A stretch of DNA of 64,000 bases, from contig JANQRT010000058.1 of the NCBI GenBank assembly GCA_028284385.1, forward strand, positions 1 to 64,000, given 5' to 3'. Within the stretch, counting starts at the first letter, position 1. The number at the start of each line of letters is the position of its first letter. The notes under the pieces were generated by a model, which saw only the letters and a list, made by a program, of their open reading frames with translations, was not told where the DNA came from and did not search any database. Below are positions 36,142 through 45,830 of this stretch, one piece after another. The stretch is from Opitutaceae bacterium. GTDB lineage: Bacteria; Verrucomicrobiota; Verrucomicrobiia; Opitutales; Opitutaceae. The translations under genes were made by a program, and so were the position numbers.

Positions 36142-38114
36142 ATCAGTTTCTTAAGAATGCAAAAGGCTCCGAACTGAGCTTGTGGCAGGTGAAATTCATA
36201 ATCACGCGAATGTTCGCAGATAAAATCCTCGACTGCGGTCTTCGCTCCTGCGGAAAAGAAATCGTAGTCGTCAACCACGACTGAGCCGCCTGGAACGAGA
36301 CACTGATGAAGAAAGTCCAGCGCGTGTTTTACCCCCGAATAGAAATCCAGGTCCACATTTGCGAAAGCCACTTTTCCAGGTAATGGATCTCCTTTTAGCG
36401 TGTATTCAACTTTCCCTTTGATGATCGAATAGCGATCCGCTGGATAACGGATGCTATCCAGTTTTTGGATAACCTCCGATTCATCGTGAGCCATCTGTCC
36501 TTCGTATTTCTCAATAGAACCGAAATTAAAAATGTCGTCTATAAGCAGGTCTTCCTTGGTCGGAGCTGGGAGTCCTTCGAAGGTGTCGAATAACCAGAGC
36601 CTCTTGTCAGTTGGTTTGATTTCATTGGCGATGAGGGCCGTGGATGCCCCGTTCGCTACTCCAAACTCGCATATGTCACCCTCGATTCCCAACGAGGACT
36701 GCAGGAAGCGTACGATATAGAAGGCTGCTGCGACTCCTGTTCCACTCTGTTTTAGCAAGAGCTCTTCGCGTCCCTCAACTTGGGGAAGAGAGTCAAAGGG
36801 CAGGTACTCAAGACTCTTTACCACTTTGGCGAAATCGCGAGGATTTATAGTTTTGGAAGAGGTTTCCGGGTCTGCTTTTCCAGTTGAGTCGTGGTTTTCA
36901 GTTAACGCGCTTCTATCGATAGACAAAAGTTTTTGGGCAGCAGACATCTGAGCTTCAGGAACCGTTTTACGGAGGCTTTTTTCGGATTGTGGCTGCCACC
37001 ATTTCTTGCGTATCCAGTATTTCAAGATATGAAATCTTTCCACAGCCTCCACTATCGCTTTACGATGGTCTTTTATTTGACGCTCGTAATTAAAGGTCTT
37101 CGCTCTTGCCTTTCCCCTCGCCGCAAGGCTGCCTCTTAACGACTCGTTCGCTTTTAGGGAAAGCAGGGCAGACAGCATTGACTTAATGTCATGAGGATCG
37201 AAATACAAAGCATCTTCTGAAGCAAGTTCGCGTATTGCGGGCAAGGCGCTACATGCAATGGCGCATCCAGCCGACATGGCTTCTATAAGTGGGATTCCGC
37301 CGCCTTCGAATAGCGAAGGGAAAAAGAGGCAAACGCTATTTTGATAAAGCCAGGATACCTCAGGCCTGGATACATGGCTCAAATGGAAAAGCGTGTTGGA
37401 TAGTCCTCGTCGGCTGATCTGCTCTTGCCACCAGTTCTCGCCTCGATGCGAAAACCCCGACAAAACGATTTTCAAATCGCTTCCATCTCTCGCTAGCTGT
37501 TCGGCTAGCTCCAACACACGATCATGATTTTTATGAGCCCAATCGTTTGCCGGGTAGTAAAAGAAATCCTCATACTGCACGAAGGGCCAGTCTTTCGGAG
37601 TTTCAGGTCGCGGTAGCACATCTGGCGTATGATGAATGGCTACTAGCTTTTCAGGTTTCGTACCAAGAATTTTATTACAGCTAAGCTTAGTGAAATTCGA
37701 AACGGTTACGACTTTATCGGCCATACGAATCGACCAATCGTAATGATGAAGCCGACTTTCAATGTCTTCAGGAGTAAAATTTTCCGGGAAGAATCTTTCC
37801 TGGATATCGTGACAGGTGACTACTGTTGGAATTGGAAGCGGCCGCGGAAAATAGCTTTGAAGCGGGCAAAAGAATACCTCGACAGCCTGACTTTCTATTT
37901 CGGTTTCTATTTCCTCCTGCGTTGTAAGGAAACGGAATTCCAGTCCGTCATTTTTTTCTATTTCGTTTAGGATAACTTTGTTGTGCTCGAAACAGAATAG
38001 GATTAGTTTGTCCTCAGGGGAGAAGTCATTCCAGTGCCGAATTAGCGTCAGCGTATAGTGGTTGATGCCACCTGCTCCTGGATGCAGATTGTATAGATTT
38101 AGACCTATGATCAT
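36138..38114 (-). CDS. Fusion: GT4 glycosyltransferase plus TylF-like methyltransferase
   Basis: A 658-residue two-domain protein. Residues 1-370 are a GT-B glycosyltransferase of family 4 (HPGAGGINHYT near the start; FYYPANDWAHKNHDRVLEL; LFFPSLFEGGGIPLIEAMSAG with the E-x7-E nucleotide-sugar site). After a linker, residues about 430-658 resemble the TylF/macrocin O-methyltransferase family (EGDICEFGVANGASTALIA, LFDTFEGLP, ANVDLDFYSGVKHAL, VVVDDYDFFSAGAK). The pairing suggests addition of a sugar and methylation of the growing glycan by one protein. The start overlaps the stop of the GT2 gene (ATGA at 38111-38114). Confidence 0.88.
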   Translation of the reverse strand: MIIGLNLYNLHPGAGGINHYTLTLIRHWNDFSPEDKLILFCFEHNKVILNEIEKNDGLEFRFLTTQEEIETEIESQAVEVFFCPLQSYFPRPLPIPTVVTCHDIQERFFPENFTPEDIESRLHHYDWSIRMADKVVTVSNFTKLSCNKILGTKPEKLVAIHHTPDVLPRPETPKDWPFVQYEDFFYYPANDWAHKNHDRVLELAEQLARDGSDLKIVLSGFSHRGENWWQEQISRRGLSNTLFHLSHVSRPEVSWLYQNSVCLFFPSLFEGGGIPLIEAMSAGCAIACSALPAIRELASEDALYFDPHDIKSMLSALLSLKANESLRGSLAARGKARAKTFNYERQIKDHRKAIVEAVERFHILKYWIRKKWWQPQSEKSLRKTVPEAQMSAAQKLLSIDRSALTENHDSTGKADPETSSKTINPRDFAKVVKSLEYLPFDSLPQVEGREELLLKQSGTGVAAAFYIVRFLQSSLGIEGDICEFGVANGASTALIANEIKPTDKRLWLFDTFEGLPAPTKEDLLIDDIFNFGSIEKYEGQMAHDESEVIQKLDSIRYPADRYSIIKGKVEYTLKGDPLPGKVAFANVDLDFYSGVKHALDFLHQCLVPGGSVVVDDYDFFSAGAKTAVEDFICEHSRDYEFHLPQAQFGAFCILKKLI

Positions 38115-39166
38115 CTGCGAAGCGGATTTAGGAAATCCTTAAAAAGAGCTATTGAATAAAGAATAAATCCAGCTAGCGGCTTCTTGTTTTTGAAAGCGCG
38201 GAATGCCTTCACTAGCTCCTTGTCTCCTTCTTCGCTTTGATCGAGATATTCGTATTTGGAATTAACATACAGATACTGCTGGTAGTGCCATTCCATCGAG
38301 AATTGAAGAATTAAGTACATCAGGTAGATGAAGGGAATGTATAAGGAGAAGTTCGGGACTTTGCCCAGATTGAGATTTATGTTCGATCTCGAATCGTTAC
38401 TTGCGTGCCATACGGCAGTTTTTATACTAAAGCATCTGGCTGCAGGACGCGCCTGGTTGAAGTACTGGGCAGTGTTGCCGTTTCTCCAAAAGTATTGCGA
38501 GGCCTTAGCGAATGTAGTGCGTTCATGGTTATGAAATGCAACTTGATTTGGATCATAGTATAAAAGATAGCCTTGGGCTCTGATTCGTTGGGTCAGATCA
38601 ACGTCTTCCCCATTGGGAAGGCTAGGATTAAAGCCTCCAATTTTTCGATACGCCTCGCCATTGACGATGATTGAGGCGCTGTACAACCAGTATTTCTCTT
38701 CTGCCTCGGCTCCTTGCTGATACCAAAAATTTCCCAGGTTCACTAAGTCGTCGGCGAAATTTCCTACTGTACCTGGAAGTCGGCATCCGATGGCCCCTGG
38801 AGGAGGGTCATTCGCTGGCCATTCCTTAATGAAGCGATCTGCTTGCAGGAAATAGTCTTCTTGCAATATCATGTCATCGTCAATGAACACAAGCCACTCT
38901 CCCTGAGCTCTTTCGCTTCCCAGAAGACGTGTTTTAGGAGGAAGCATGTTGTGGGGCAGCGTCACTGGAGTGATGGGCAGTCGCGGGAAGAAATCTTTGA
39001 TTTCCTCAGCTTTTACTCCGACTACGATGATTTCATGCTTGCCCGGAATCGCCGTCTGTTCTTGTAAGGATTCGAAAGTCTGTCGCGCCCTTTCCGGCCT
39101 CCCCATGGGAACTATGATGGACCATTTCACGCCGGCAGATCTTGTTGTAGTCGCAAAGTCAGACAA
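38111..39166 (-). CDS. Family 2 glycosyltransferase
   Basis: A 351-residue GT-A enzyme. N-terminal WSIIVPMGRPERARQTFESL, the nucleotide-sugar/metal site GEWLVFIDDDMI (DDD), and GGFNPSLPNGEDVDLTQRIRAQG with the catalytic-base ED region, are typical of GT2. The C-terminus has a hydrophobic segment (FSLYIPFIYLMYLILQF), so it may be membrane-associated. Acceptor and sugar are unknown. Part of the minus-strand glycan run, coupled by ATGA to the following gene. Confidence 0.88.
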   Translation of the reverse strand: MSDFATTTRSAGVKWSIIVPMGRPERARQTFESLQEQTAIPGKHEIIVVGVKAEEIKDFFPRLPITPVTLPHNMLPPKTRLLGSERAQGEWLVFIDDDMILQEDYFLQADRFIKEWPANDPPPGAIGCRLPGTVGNFADDLVNLGNFWYQQGAEAEEKYWLYSASIIVNGEAYRKIGGFNPSLPNGEDVDLTQRIRAQGYLLYYDPNQVAFHNHERTTFAKASQYFWRNGNTAQYFNQARPAARCFSIKTAVWHASNDSRSNINLNLGKVPNFSLYIPFIYLMYLILQFSMEWHYQQYLYVNSKYEYLDQSEEGDKELVKAFRAFKNKKPLAGFILYSIALFKDFLNPLRR

Positions 39167-39237
39167 GACGATAATTCTTCCTAGCGTTCCTGGATGTCTG
39201 AATAAGCCTACCTGCTAAATATCTCTTGATCATAGAA

Positions 39238-40533
39238 TTAGATATGATCTTTTGAATTCTCATTGTCTAGAAGGTCCTTCATCTTCAGCTCCGATTCGCG
39301 TAAGAGCTGAAGCCGCGTCCAGTTCTCCCAATTCATTTGCAAATGCCTATCGAATACCTTTTGGCGCAGATCGGCTTGAGCATCGGCTGTATTCGTATCC
39401 GAAACATCGATATAGCAGTAAGCTGGCTCGAAGTTCTGATTTTCCACTACTTCTTGAATGGCCAGTTTCACGGTCTCTACTGGGATCTCTCGTACGCTTG
39501 CCCAAACATCAATAAAATCATGCCATTGGGAATGTTCTTCAATCGTGATTCCTTGGACTGGTTTGACTTGCCCTCGTTTAGGGAAAAATCGTTTGCCTTG
39601 CCCGCAACCGAAAATCGATATGGTAGGAACCCCGATAGCCGCCGCGATATGGGTATACGAAGTATCATTGCATAGCAGAATCGAAGCCTCTCCCATGGTT
39701 AGTGTGAGAGCATGAAGTTGATCGGCGCCAAATCGCAGTCTTTCCAAACCGCTAGCGTCATCTGAAAACATTTCGGAATCGTGTGGGCCTTCGATCCATT
39801 GGATTTCCCACCCCAGTTTTTCGAGCCATTTTGAGACTTGTATCCATTTTTCTATTGGCCATGCGCGTTTCTTCTGAACTCCCACTCCTGGTAGAATGCA
39901 GGCTCTTTTTTCTTTAGGTCTCCATTCGAGTCCTGGTCTTAAATCAATAGCCGCAACGTCGAGGCTAGAGGCTGTTGCCGTAGAAAAGAGCTCCCCCATC
40001 TTTTCGTATTCAGAAGCTGCCAGACTCGAGGGAATCTGGTCCGTCATGGAGGGTGAAAGGGCCCTCGTGGTGATGGCAAGGCTATCCTCCAAGGGCTGCC
40101 AGGACGCGTTTTTAGCAAATCCAATTCTTTTAGCGGCGTTGCTGAACCGCATTGTAAGTCCGCTAAACCAATTATGATTCATTGAAGGAGCGATAACGAG
40201 GTCCCAATCAACTGCCCCCAGCATATCTTTCCACCACCAGATACGCGGCCAGGTTTTTTCCGTCCAGTCATCCAGTGGATTCAGATCGTATGGTATAATG
40301 TGAATAGCCTTGGGATTCGCGTGGAAAATCTGATCCGCCTCTACTTCAACGTAGTGGCTAAACTCCAAATAGATAAGTTGGGTATCCTCAAGTATACTGG
40401 TGATCACTTCCATTCCGGCTCTCACCTGCCAGAATATCTGGGCTTCAGGAAGTTGGCGATTAAGTTGCTGAATAAGTCCGGCTACGATAATCTGATCGCC
40501 TAAGGCATCCGGTTTTGTAATGAGGATCCTCAT
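39238..40533 (-). CDS. GT9 (heptosyltransferase-like) glycosyltransferase
   Basis: A 431-residue glycosyltransferase family 9 protein. N-terminal MRILITKPDALGDQIIVAGLIQQL is the GT9 opening; the C-terminal half has a P-G-x-G-x-x-KK (ILPGVGVQKKRAWPIEKW) and the SAM-like Asp/His site in LLCNDTSYTHIAAAIGVPTISIFG with GQGKRFFP. GT9 enzymes add heptose or similar sugars to lipopolysaccharide cores. A 71-bp gap separates it from the GT2 gene and 9 bp from the tandem methyltransferase upstream. Confidence 0.88.
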   Translation of the reverse strand: MRILITKPDALGDQIIVAGLIQQLNRQLPEAQIFWQVRAGMEVITSILEDTQLIYLEFSHYVEVEADQIFHANPKAIHIIPYDLNPLDDWTEKTWPRIWWWKDMLGAVDWDLVIAPSMNHNWFSGLTMRFSNAAKRIGFAKNASWQPLEDSLAITTRALSPSMTDQIPSSLAASEYEKMGELFSTATASSLDVAAIDLRPGLEWRPKEKRACILPGVGVQKKRAWPIEKWIQVSKWLEKLGWEIQWIEGPHDSEMFSDDASGLERLRFGADQLHALTLTMGEASILLCNDTSYTHIAAAIGVPTISIFGCGQGKRFFPKRGQVKPVQGITIEEHSQWHDFIDVWASVREIPVETVKLAIQEVVENQNFEPAYCYIDVSDTNTADAQADLRQKVFDRHLQMNWENWTRLQLLRESELKMKDLLDNENSKDHI

Positions 40534-40542
40534 ATGCAGAAC

Positions 40543-42078
40543 TTATTTCGCTATTTGCCCCTGTTTTCTGAATACGGCCGCTCCACAAGTATAATTGTGG
40601 TGCGGAGCGGTTGTTCGATGCCAATTAAGAAAACTCGAAACATCTTCCTTGTTGTGGACTAAATGGCTGTCTGTAATCAGAGAATCCCATTCCAATAGTT
40701 CTTTCTGAAATTCGGCGAGAGACCACGCCTGGCCATTCCATTCGGGATATGTCATACCGTATCCGCCAATAACTAGATCGCAAGATAGCCCAAGCAGACC
40801 ATCGGGTTTTAAAACGCGAACCATTTCGCTTATAGCCAATCGCTTATCGTTTTGATGTTCTAGTACTGAAAAACTGGTTACAGCGTCGTATGAATCGTCC
40901 TCGAATGGAAGGAAGCAACCATCAACAATATGCCAGGAAACTTCCACATTGAGTTTTTCGCGAATCGCTTGCCATTGTTCTAGCCAGTTTTCCGAGGTTT
41001 CAACAATTGTCACACGAGCTCCTTTGCTTGCCAGAAACCAGGGCCATGGCGATTGCTCGCTTCCTAAGTCTAGGATATTGATGTTTTGAAAATCGAGCTT
41101 GTAAAACTGATCGTACCAAATGCGTGGATACTCCCAAATTTTCGACCAATTGGAAAACTGCCGCAATCCGATGGGAGCGGCGAAAGCGTTCAATTGGTTG
41201 ATGAACTCGGTGTATTGCAATGAGAACGTATCGGTCAAGTTCGCCAGAAGCTTCGGGCCAGTGGTTTCCACCTGGGGCGCTTTTCTAGCCACGACGATTT
41301 CATGAGCGATGCTCCAGGCGTTCTCATTCTCGAGAACCTCAAACCCGGTTGTTCCCAAAAGCGTTGCAATGCTTTCCCTAGTATAGATGAAGGCATGTTC
41401 CTCGGGGTCGAAGACGCGAGAGTTCATATCTGCGAAGCCGACCTGACTCTCAAGAATAGGTAGTTGGATGAGGATAATGCCTTCAGGATTTAGCGAACTT
41501 GATACGGCTTCAAGGAACGAGCGTGGATCAACGCTATGCTCAAGAACGTCGCAAGCTACGACCAGATCTACGCCATCAATTCGAGTGTCTGGAAAGATTC
41601 CCTCACGAATGTCCAATAACGTCCTTCCCCTTACAATACGGGCTACTTCTGGATCAGGTTCCAAGCCGATTGTCGTCCAGCCATGATTTTTAAGTTCAAC
41701 GAGGAGTGACGCCTCTGCGCAGCCGATTTCGAGGGCTGTTTTTCCTGTGTCTGGCAAGTATCTATTGATGGTTTCCTTCCATAGCTGAATGCGACCATCT
41801 GATACAAGAACGTCTCCGCGTTCCTCCAAGGTGGGGTGGCTTTTGATCTTTTGCCTATCCTGCCAGTATTCCTGGTAGCTATAGAATTCCGCTATCTCTT
41901 CTTTTTTTAGCCTAAATTTGGAGAAATGAGTTCCGCACCTGTCGCAAACGTAATAGAATTCCGAATGCTCGCTGGGTGAATCCGAAATCCAATTACACCA
42001 ACATCTATTGGCTTTTTCAAACCTTGGATCTGTATCAATATTCATAACGCTGGATAAGGGTCTAGTATCCGAACTCAT
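40543..42078 (-). CDS. Tandem methyltransferase with N-terminal Cys motif
   Basis: A 511-residue protein with two class I methyltransferase domains. The N-terminus has CWCNW and CDRCG, a possible zinc ribbon. Domain 1 (about 100-270) has ALEIGCAEASLLVEL and DLVVACDVLEHSVDP. Domain 2 (about 310-480) has INILDLGSEQSPWPWFLASKG and YDAVTSFSVLEHQND. Two such domains in one chain, with a Cys-rich start, are seen in sugar C/N-methyltransferases of some biosynthetic loci; the reaction here is not readable. It overlaps the sulfotransferase gene by 17 bp. Confidence 0.82.
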   Translation of the reverse strand: MSSDTRPLSSVMNIDTDPRFEKANRCWCNWISDSPSEHSEFYYVCDRCGTHFSKFRLKKEEIAEFYSYQEYWQDRQKIKSHPTLEERGDVLVSDGRIQLWKETINRYLPDTGKTALEIGCAEASLLVELKNHGWTTIGLEPDPEVARIVRGRTLLDIREGIFPDTRIDGVDLVVACDVLEHSVDPRSFLEAVSSSLNPEGIILIQLPILESQVGFADMNSRVFDPEEHAFIYTRESIATLLGTTGFEVLENENAWSIAHEIVVARKAPQVETTGPKLLANLTDTFSLQYTEFINQLNAFAAPIGLRQFSNWSKIWEYPRIWYDQFYKLDFQNINILDLGSEQSPWPWFLASKGARVTIVETSENWLEQWQAIREKLNVEVSWHIVDGCFLPFEDDSYDAVTSFSVLEHQNDKRLAISEMVRVLKPDGLLGLSCDLVIGGYGMTYPEWNGQAWSLAEFQKELLEWDSLITDSHLVHNKEDVSSFLNWHRTTAPHHNYTCGAAVFRKQGQIAK

Positions 42079-42820
42079 CGAATTTCCCTACCTCAGCACC
42101 TAGAACTAGATCTCGCCATTCAGGATCCTTCTCCCAAGCTTGATCGTCCCCCTGACGATAGAAGGTTCGCTTGCCATCGTTGGTCATCCGTTCAAAATCC
42201 GTCCAATGGCGCACGAATTCGCAGTTTAGCTTCGGAGTTACGCCGATAAATTCGACAATTTTTTCGAGCGGTTCTTGAGAGCCGATAAGCTCCTCGTATC
42301 TGACAATCAATGATGGATGCTTGTTGGAAAATGAAATTTCGAAAGCCGCTTTGTAAAATTCTCTATATTTGTCGTATTGTTCCTGTATTGAATTTTTGGA
42401 CTCTTCATTTTTATAGTTCCACCGATCTTTAGCTGTCTTGAAAAGACTGTAGATTGTAGAGTGTGGATTTCTTATCAGAATGATAGCTGGCGTATTGCTG
42501 GGACACGGTTCGCCGTGAAGTCCATTTGGTTTTGCCTCAATGCAAACCGGTTGAAATGGTACGCCGTCTTGCCTTAGTTTTAGCGAGTAGCAGGATAGGG
42601 GATTCAATTCCTCGAAGCGTTGGATCGCTTCAGGCAGATAAGTGTATTCGTTTTCATAAAACACAAGATCGAATAGTCCAGTGAAGCATGCCCAAAGGTA
42701 ATGGCTTCCTGTTCTAGGAAAGGCGAAATAATCCAGCTTCTTCGCTATGGTGGATCCAAATGTGTAGGCCTTTTCGATCATGTCGATTCCATGAAGCCCT
42801 TGGTATAGGCGGTGGATCAA
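42062..42820 (-). CDS. Sulfotransferase-like protein
   Basis: A 252-residue P-loop sulfotransferase-like protein. The 5'-phosphosulfate loop is FAFPRTGSHYLWA (residues about 33-45), and the 3'-phosphate motif is ILIRNPHSTIYSLF. The partner of PAPS would be a sugar or other hydroxyl. The start could be the second ATG at codon 14. The gene is 4 bp after the upstream methyltransferase stop and overlaps the next gene by 17 bp, so it is tightly embedded in the glycan operon; sulfation of a surface glycan is a reasonable inference. Confidence 0.8.
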   Translation of the reverse strand: MIHRLYQGLHGIDMIEKAYTFGSTIAKKLDYFAFPRTGSHYLWACFTGLFDLVFYENEYTYLPEAIQRFEELNPLSCYSLKLRQDGVPFQPVCIEAKPNGLHGEPCPSNTPAIILIRNPHSTIYSLFKTAKDRWNYKNEESKNSIQEQYDKYREFYKAAFEISFSNKHPSLIVRYEELIGSQEPLEKIVEFIGVTPKLNCEFVRHWTDFERMTNDGKRTFYRQGDDQAWEKDPEWRDLVLGAEVGKFDEFGY

Positions 42821-42824
42821 ACAA

Positions 42825-44393
42825 CTAGCTAATTAGTAGAGCATTTGCGGCAAATGAATGCAGTAGCTGCTCGACGCGGAATTTCAGGATTTTCTCCAAC
42901 GTATCTGTATCCGTAATCTTCTTGCCGTCCTGAGAAATATTGAGTCGGTCCGTTTGAGCTTCATGCACGAGTGCTTTGACGATGGCCTCGCGATCTTTAG
43001 TACCATCTAAAAATTGGGCTAGCTTGATGCCGAGTATATCGAACTGTACTGTTTGGTGGAAGCGGTTAGTGATAGGCAAGCCGTTGGCTGCTTGAATTCT
43101 TGCAAAACGTGGAATCTCTGGTTTCTCGCTTGGAATCGTGATGCAGCTAGTAGCGTTGTTCACGAAATGGACAAGATTTCCACAATAAAGTCTGAAAACT
43201 AACAGTAACAGTCCCGATTCCGACTTTTGCGTGTTTTCGGCATTCAACTTATCTCCTGCTGCACGCTTTGCCCTTTCTAAAACATCTTCAAAGGGTAAAT
43301 AAGCAGGATCTGCCATGCTAATCTCGTTTAGAAATGCTTTCGCAAGTGGATTCGTTGGTTTAATTGAATTGCCGGAGCGATGTTTGAATTCCTCTTCAAT
43401 ACCGTCGTCGAGTAGAGGCATTTTGGATACGGGTTTCAAAAGCGAGCGAATTTTAAAATTTCTTAATGTATCAATATTTATATTACGATTCAATGTAATT
43501 TCTTTATGGCAAAGAAGAGTCTGTCGGAATTGGCGATTGCGGACGAAATCCATGTACTGTTCGCGAGCGATAATGTTTCCAGTGATTCGGGAAAGGGTTT
43601 CGGCAATCTCTTTCTTCATCAGCTGGGTTAGCATGGTGCCAATCCCAGCTTCGCCCAAGTACTGAAGACCCCCTCGCATCGCCTTCGTTGCGAATTCGTG
43701 GAAGTAGCAAGGATCGTTTACTTCTTCGAGAGCGTCATGGAAAATGTAATTATCCCGATACTTATTAATTTCTTCCAGCTCTTTTGATAGAAATTTTGAA
43801 TACGCAGTGTCCTCGCCTTCAACTGCCTCAGCTAGAAACTTGGTGAGGGCTTTGGCTTGCGTTACTTTTTCTCCCGGCTTTTCGAATTGGGATGTGTGGA
43901 AGAGCATCATGTCTCTTAGCATGCCTTTCAATCGCCAGCCTGGAAAGGTGTTGTAGCTTACGTAGGCGATTCCGTTTTCGGCAAGATTGGCCTTACAAAT
44001 TGACAGAATCTTTTCCTTCACTGGATCCGGGACCCAGGAATAAATGCCATGCACGATGATGTAGTCGAAAACGCCTTCCTCTTCTCCGAAATCGAGTATG
44101 TTTATCTGTTTCAACTCGACGTTGGTGATACCAGCGGTGTCTCTTAGTTTTTTCGCGTTTTCGATTTGGGTTTCGGAAAGATCGATACCCACAAACGAGC
44201 TTTCGGGAAGCTGTTCAGCCATCGGCAGGATATTTCCACCGCTTGCGCAGCCAATTTCCAGAACGCGACTCTCCGTCGAGGGCTTCGGGTCCATGCCAAA
44301 CAGCCTCCCTATCGTTTCCAGAGAGTTCGGATGCGTCTGGGCAAACGAGTTTATGGGATAGGGAACCTTATCGTAAGTTGTCTCTGCGCTCAT
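42825..44393 (-). CDS. Methyltransferase with methyltransferase-regulatory domain
   Basis: A 522-residue protein. Residues 1-200 are a class I methyltransferase (MPYPINSFAQTHPN-like opening, motif I VLEIGCASGGNILPMA, GIDLSETQIENA, then DYIIVHGIYSWVPD, YVSYNTFPGWR), a pattern typical of the family with a predicted regulatory domain (PF10119-like) in the middle. The C-terminal 200 residues look helical, ending in a possible winged-helix (FLDGTKDREAIVKALV). Such proteins occur in glycan loci; the substrate is unknown. It sits 50 bp after the ABC ATPase gene. Confidence 0.83.
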   Translation of the reverse strand: MSAETTYDKVPYPINSFAQTHPNSLETIGRLFGMDPKPSTESRVLEIGCASGGNILPMAEQLPESSFVGIDLSETQIENAKKLRDTAGITNVELKQINILDFGEEEGVFDYIIVHGIYSWVPDPVKEKILSICKANLAENGIAYVSYNTFPGWRLKGMLRDMMLFHTSQFEKPGEKVTQAKALTKFLAEAVEGEDTAYSKFLSKELEEINKYRDNYIFHDALEEVNDPCYFHEFATKAMRGGLQYLGEAGIGTMLTQLMKKEIAETLSRITGNIIAREQYMDFVRNRQFRQTLLCHKEITLNRNINIDTLRNFKIRSLLKPVSKMPLLDDGIEEEFKHRSGNSIKPTNPLAKAFLNEISMADPAYLPFEDVLERAKRAAGDKLNAENTQKSESGLLLLVFRLYCGNLVHFVNNATSCITIPSEKPEIPRFARIQAANGLPITNRFHQTVQFDILGIKLAQFLDGTKDREAIVKALVHEAQTDRLNISQDGKKITDTDTLEKILKFRVEQLLHSFAANALLIS

Positions 44394-44443
44394 ATTTTTA
44401 AAAGGGGCGAGTAAAGCGTTGTTCTCGAAGATGGGAAGGCTTT

Positions 44444-45811
44444 TTAGCGATTAATGTTGGAGGGGGAATGGGTTAGGCTTTGCCATTTGAATGTGGCATT
44501 AAGATTGGCCATTCCTAGAAAATCCGGCTTCAACGTCGGGTGTTTGACGCTGAATTTCGCGATTCCGCCGATGCGATGGTAGTGATGGGATGGAGCACCA
44601 TCTCCTCGGTCTCCGGCCACAATGGCGGCATCGATCAGGAAATCTCCCGATCCTAGCAATCCTTGTAGCTCAATTTCGAATACACCTTCTTCTCCTTGGC
44701 TTAGTCCTCCGGTTAGATCTTCTCGAGTTCTGGAATTGATGCCATAAAGCGCCCGAGCATGCCGATCGACAATCTGAAACCCTAGATGAGCTTCGCCAAT
44801 GTCCTGATGCGCTTTAACTCGTAGTTTAATGACTATTGGCTCTCGAACATCGAACATATCCGTTATTTCATTACGCTTGTTTACCAGACGGCAATGAATT
44901 ATTTCCGCTTCACGGCTCCCGATCTCGTCGGTTGAGGACCAATTGCGTGGCGTCCACTCTTCGCTTGAAACGAGATTTCCATTTGAGCTGGCCAGCTGTC
45001 GTTTAGCAGCCATTGCCCGGGATTCGTGTAGCTTATGATAGATGCTGACCGCCTCATCGCTTGGTCCGAAAAACGCGTTTTTTCCTGAATCGAGCACGAT
45101 CGTTTCTTTGCAGAGCGCTCTTATCGATGGAAGGTCGTGACTTACTAGGATCAGGCTCATGCCTTCCTCCAGCTTGCGGCGAAACCATCGAGCGCATCGC
45201 GATTGAAAGAACACATCCCCAACAGCCAGGGCTTCGTCTACAATAAAAACGTCTGGATCGACTACCGTTTGAACGGCAAATGCCAGCCGAACCAGCATGC
45301 CGCTCGAATAGGACTTAACTGGCTGGTCGATAAAGTCTCCGATTTCCGCAAAGGATTCCACTTCGGGCATCAAGCTCTTTATTTGCGCCTCTGTAAAACC
45401 ATACAAGGCTGCTTGCATGATCACGTTTTCACGACCGGTGAATTCCAGATTGAATCCCGATCCAAGCTCAAGCAAAGCCGTTATGCGGCCATTGCGAATA
45501 ACGTATCCGCTAGATGGGTTCAAGGTTCCGGCGAGAATTTGAAGTAGAGTGCTTTTGCCCGATCCATTGCGGCCGATGATGCCCAGACTTTCGCCTTGCT
45601 TGATAGAAAAGCTGAGCGGTTTTAGAGCCTCGATCACCTTGGCTCTTCGATTTGCCCACTTATGGAACATCTTTTGGAGCGGAGGCAGAAAGAACGTCTT
45701 TTTTCCGAATCCCGACAAGGCTATGGCGAATAGTCTATCCATGGGTCTATCCCAAAGGGTGTAGGTCTTGGAAAGATTATCAGCGACAAGCAGTGGAGAA
45801 TTTTTAGACAT
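44444..45811 (-). CDS. ABC exporter ATPase, Wzt-type with C-terminal domain
   Basis: A 455-residue ATPase of the polysaccharide export family: Walker A GIIGRNGSGKST, signature SYSSGMLVRLAFAVQT, Walker B DVFIVDEALAVGD, H-loop (ILVSHDLPSIRALCKE). The extra C-terminal part (about 260-455) resembles the Wzt carbohydrate-binding domain that recognises the modified end of O-antigen chains (VREPIVIKLRVKA, then a beta-rich segment). With the permease 19 bp upstream it would export an undecaprenyl-linked glycan across the inner membrane. The end-group recognition suggests that the methyltransferases in the same run may cap the chain. Confidence 0.92.
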   Translation of the reverse strand: MSKNSPLLVADNLSKTYTLWDRPMDRLFAIALSGFGKKTFFLPPLQKMFHKWANRRAKVIEALKPLSFSIKQGESLGIIGRNGSGKSTLLQILAGTLNPSSGYVIRNGRITALLELGSGFNLEFTGRENVIMQAALYGFTEAQIKSLMPEVESFAEIGDFIDQPVKSYSSGMLVRLAFAVQTVVDPDVFIVDEALAVGDVFFQSRCARWFRRKLEEGMSLILVSHDLPSIRALCKETIVLDSGKNAFFGPSDEAVSIYHKLHESRAMAAKRQLASSNGNLVSSEEWTPRNWSSTDEIGSREAEIIHCRLVNKRNEITDMFDVREPIVIKLRVKAHQDIGEAHLGFQIVDRHARALYGINSRTREDLTGGLSQGEEGVFEIELQGLLGSGDFLIDAAIVAGDRGDGAPSHHYHRIGGIAKFSVKHPTLKPDFLGMANLNATFKWQSLTHSPSNINR

Positions 45812-45830
45812 GACTCTCGATATTCTTAGG

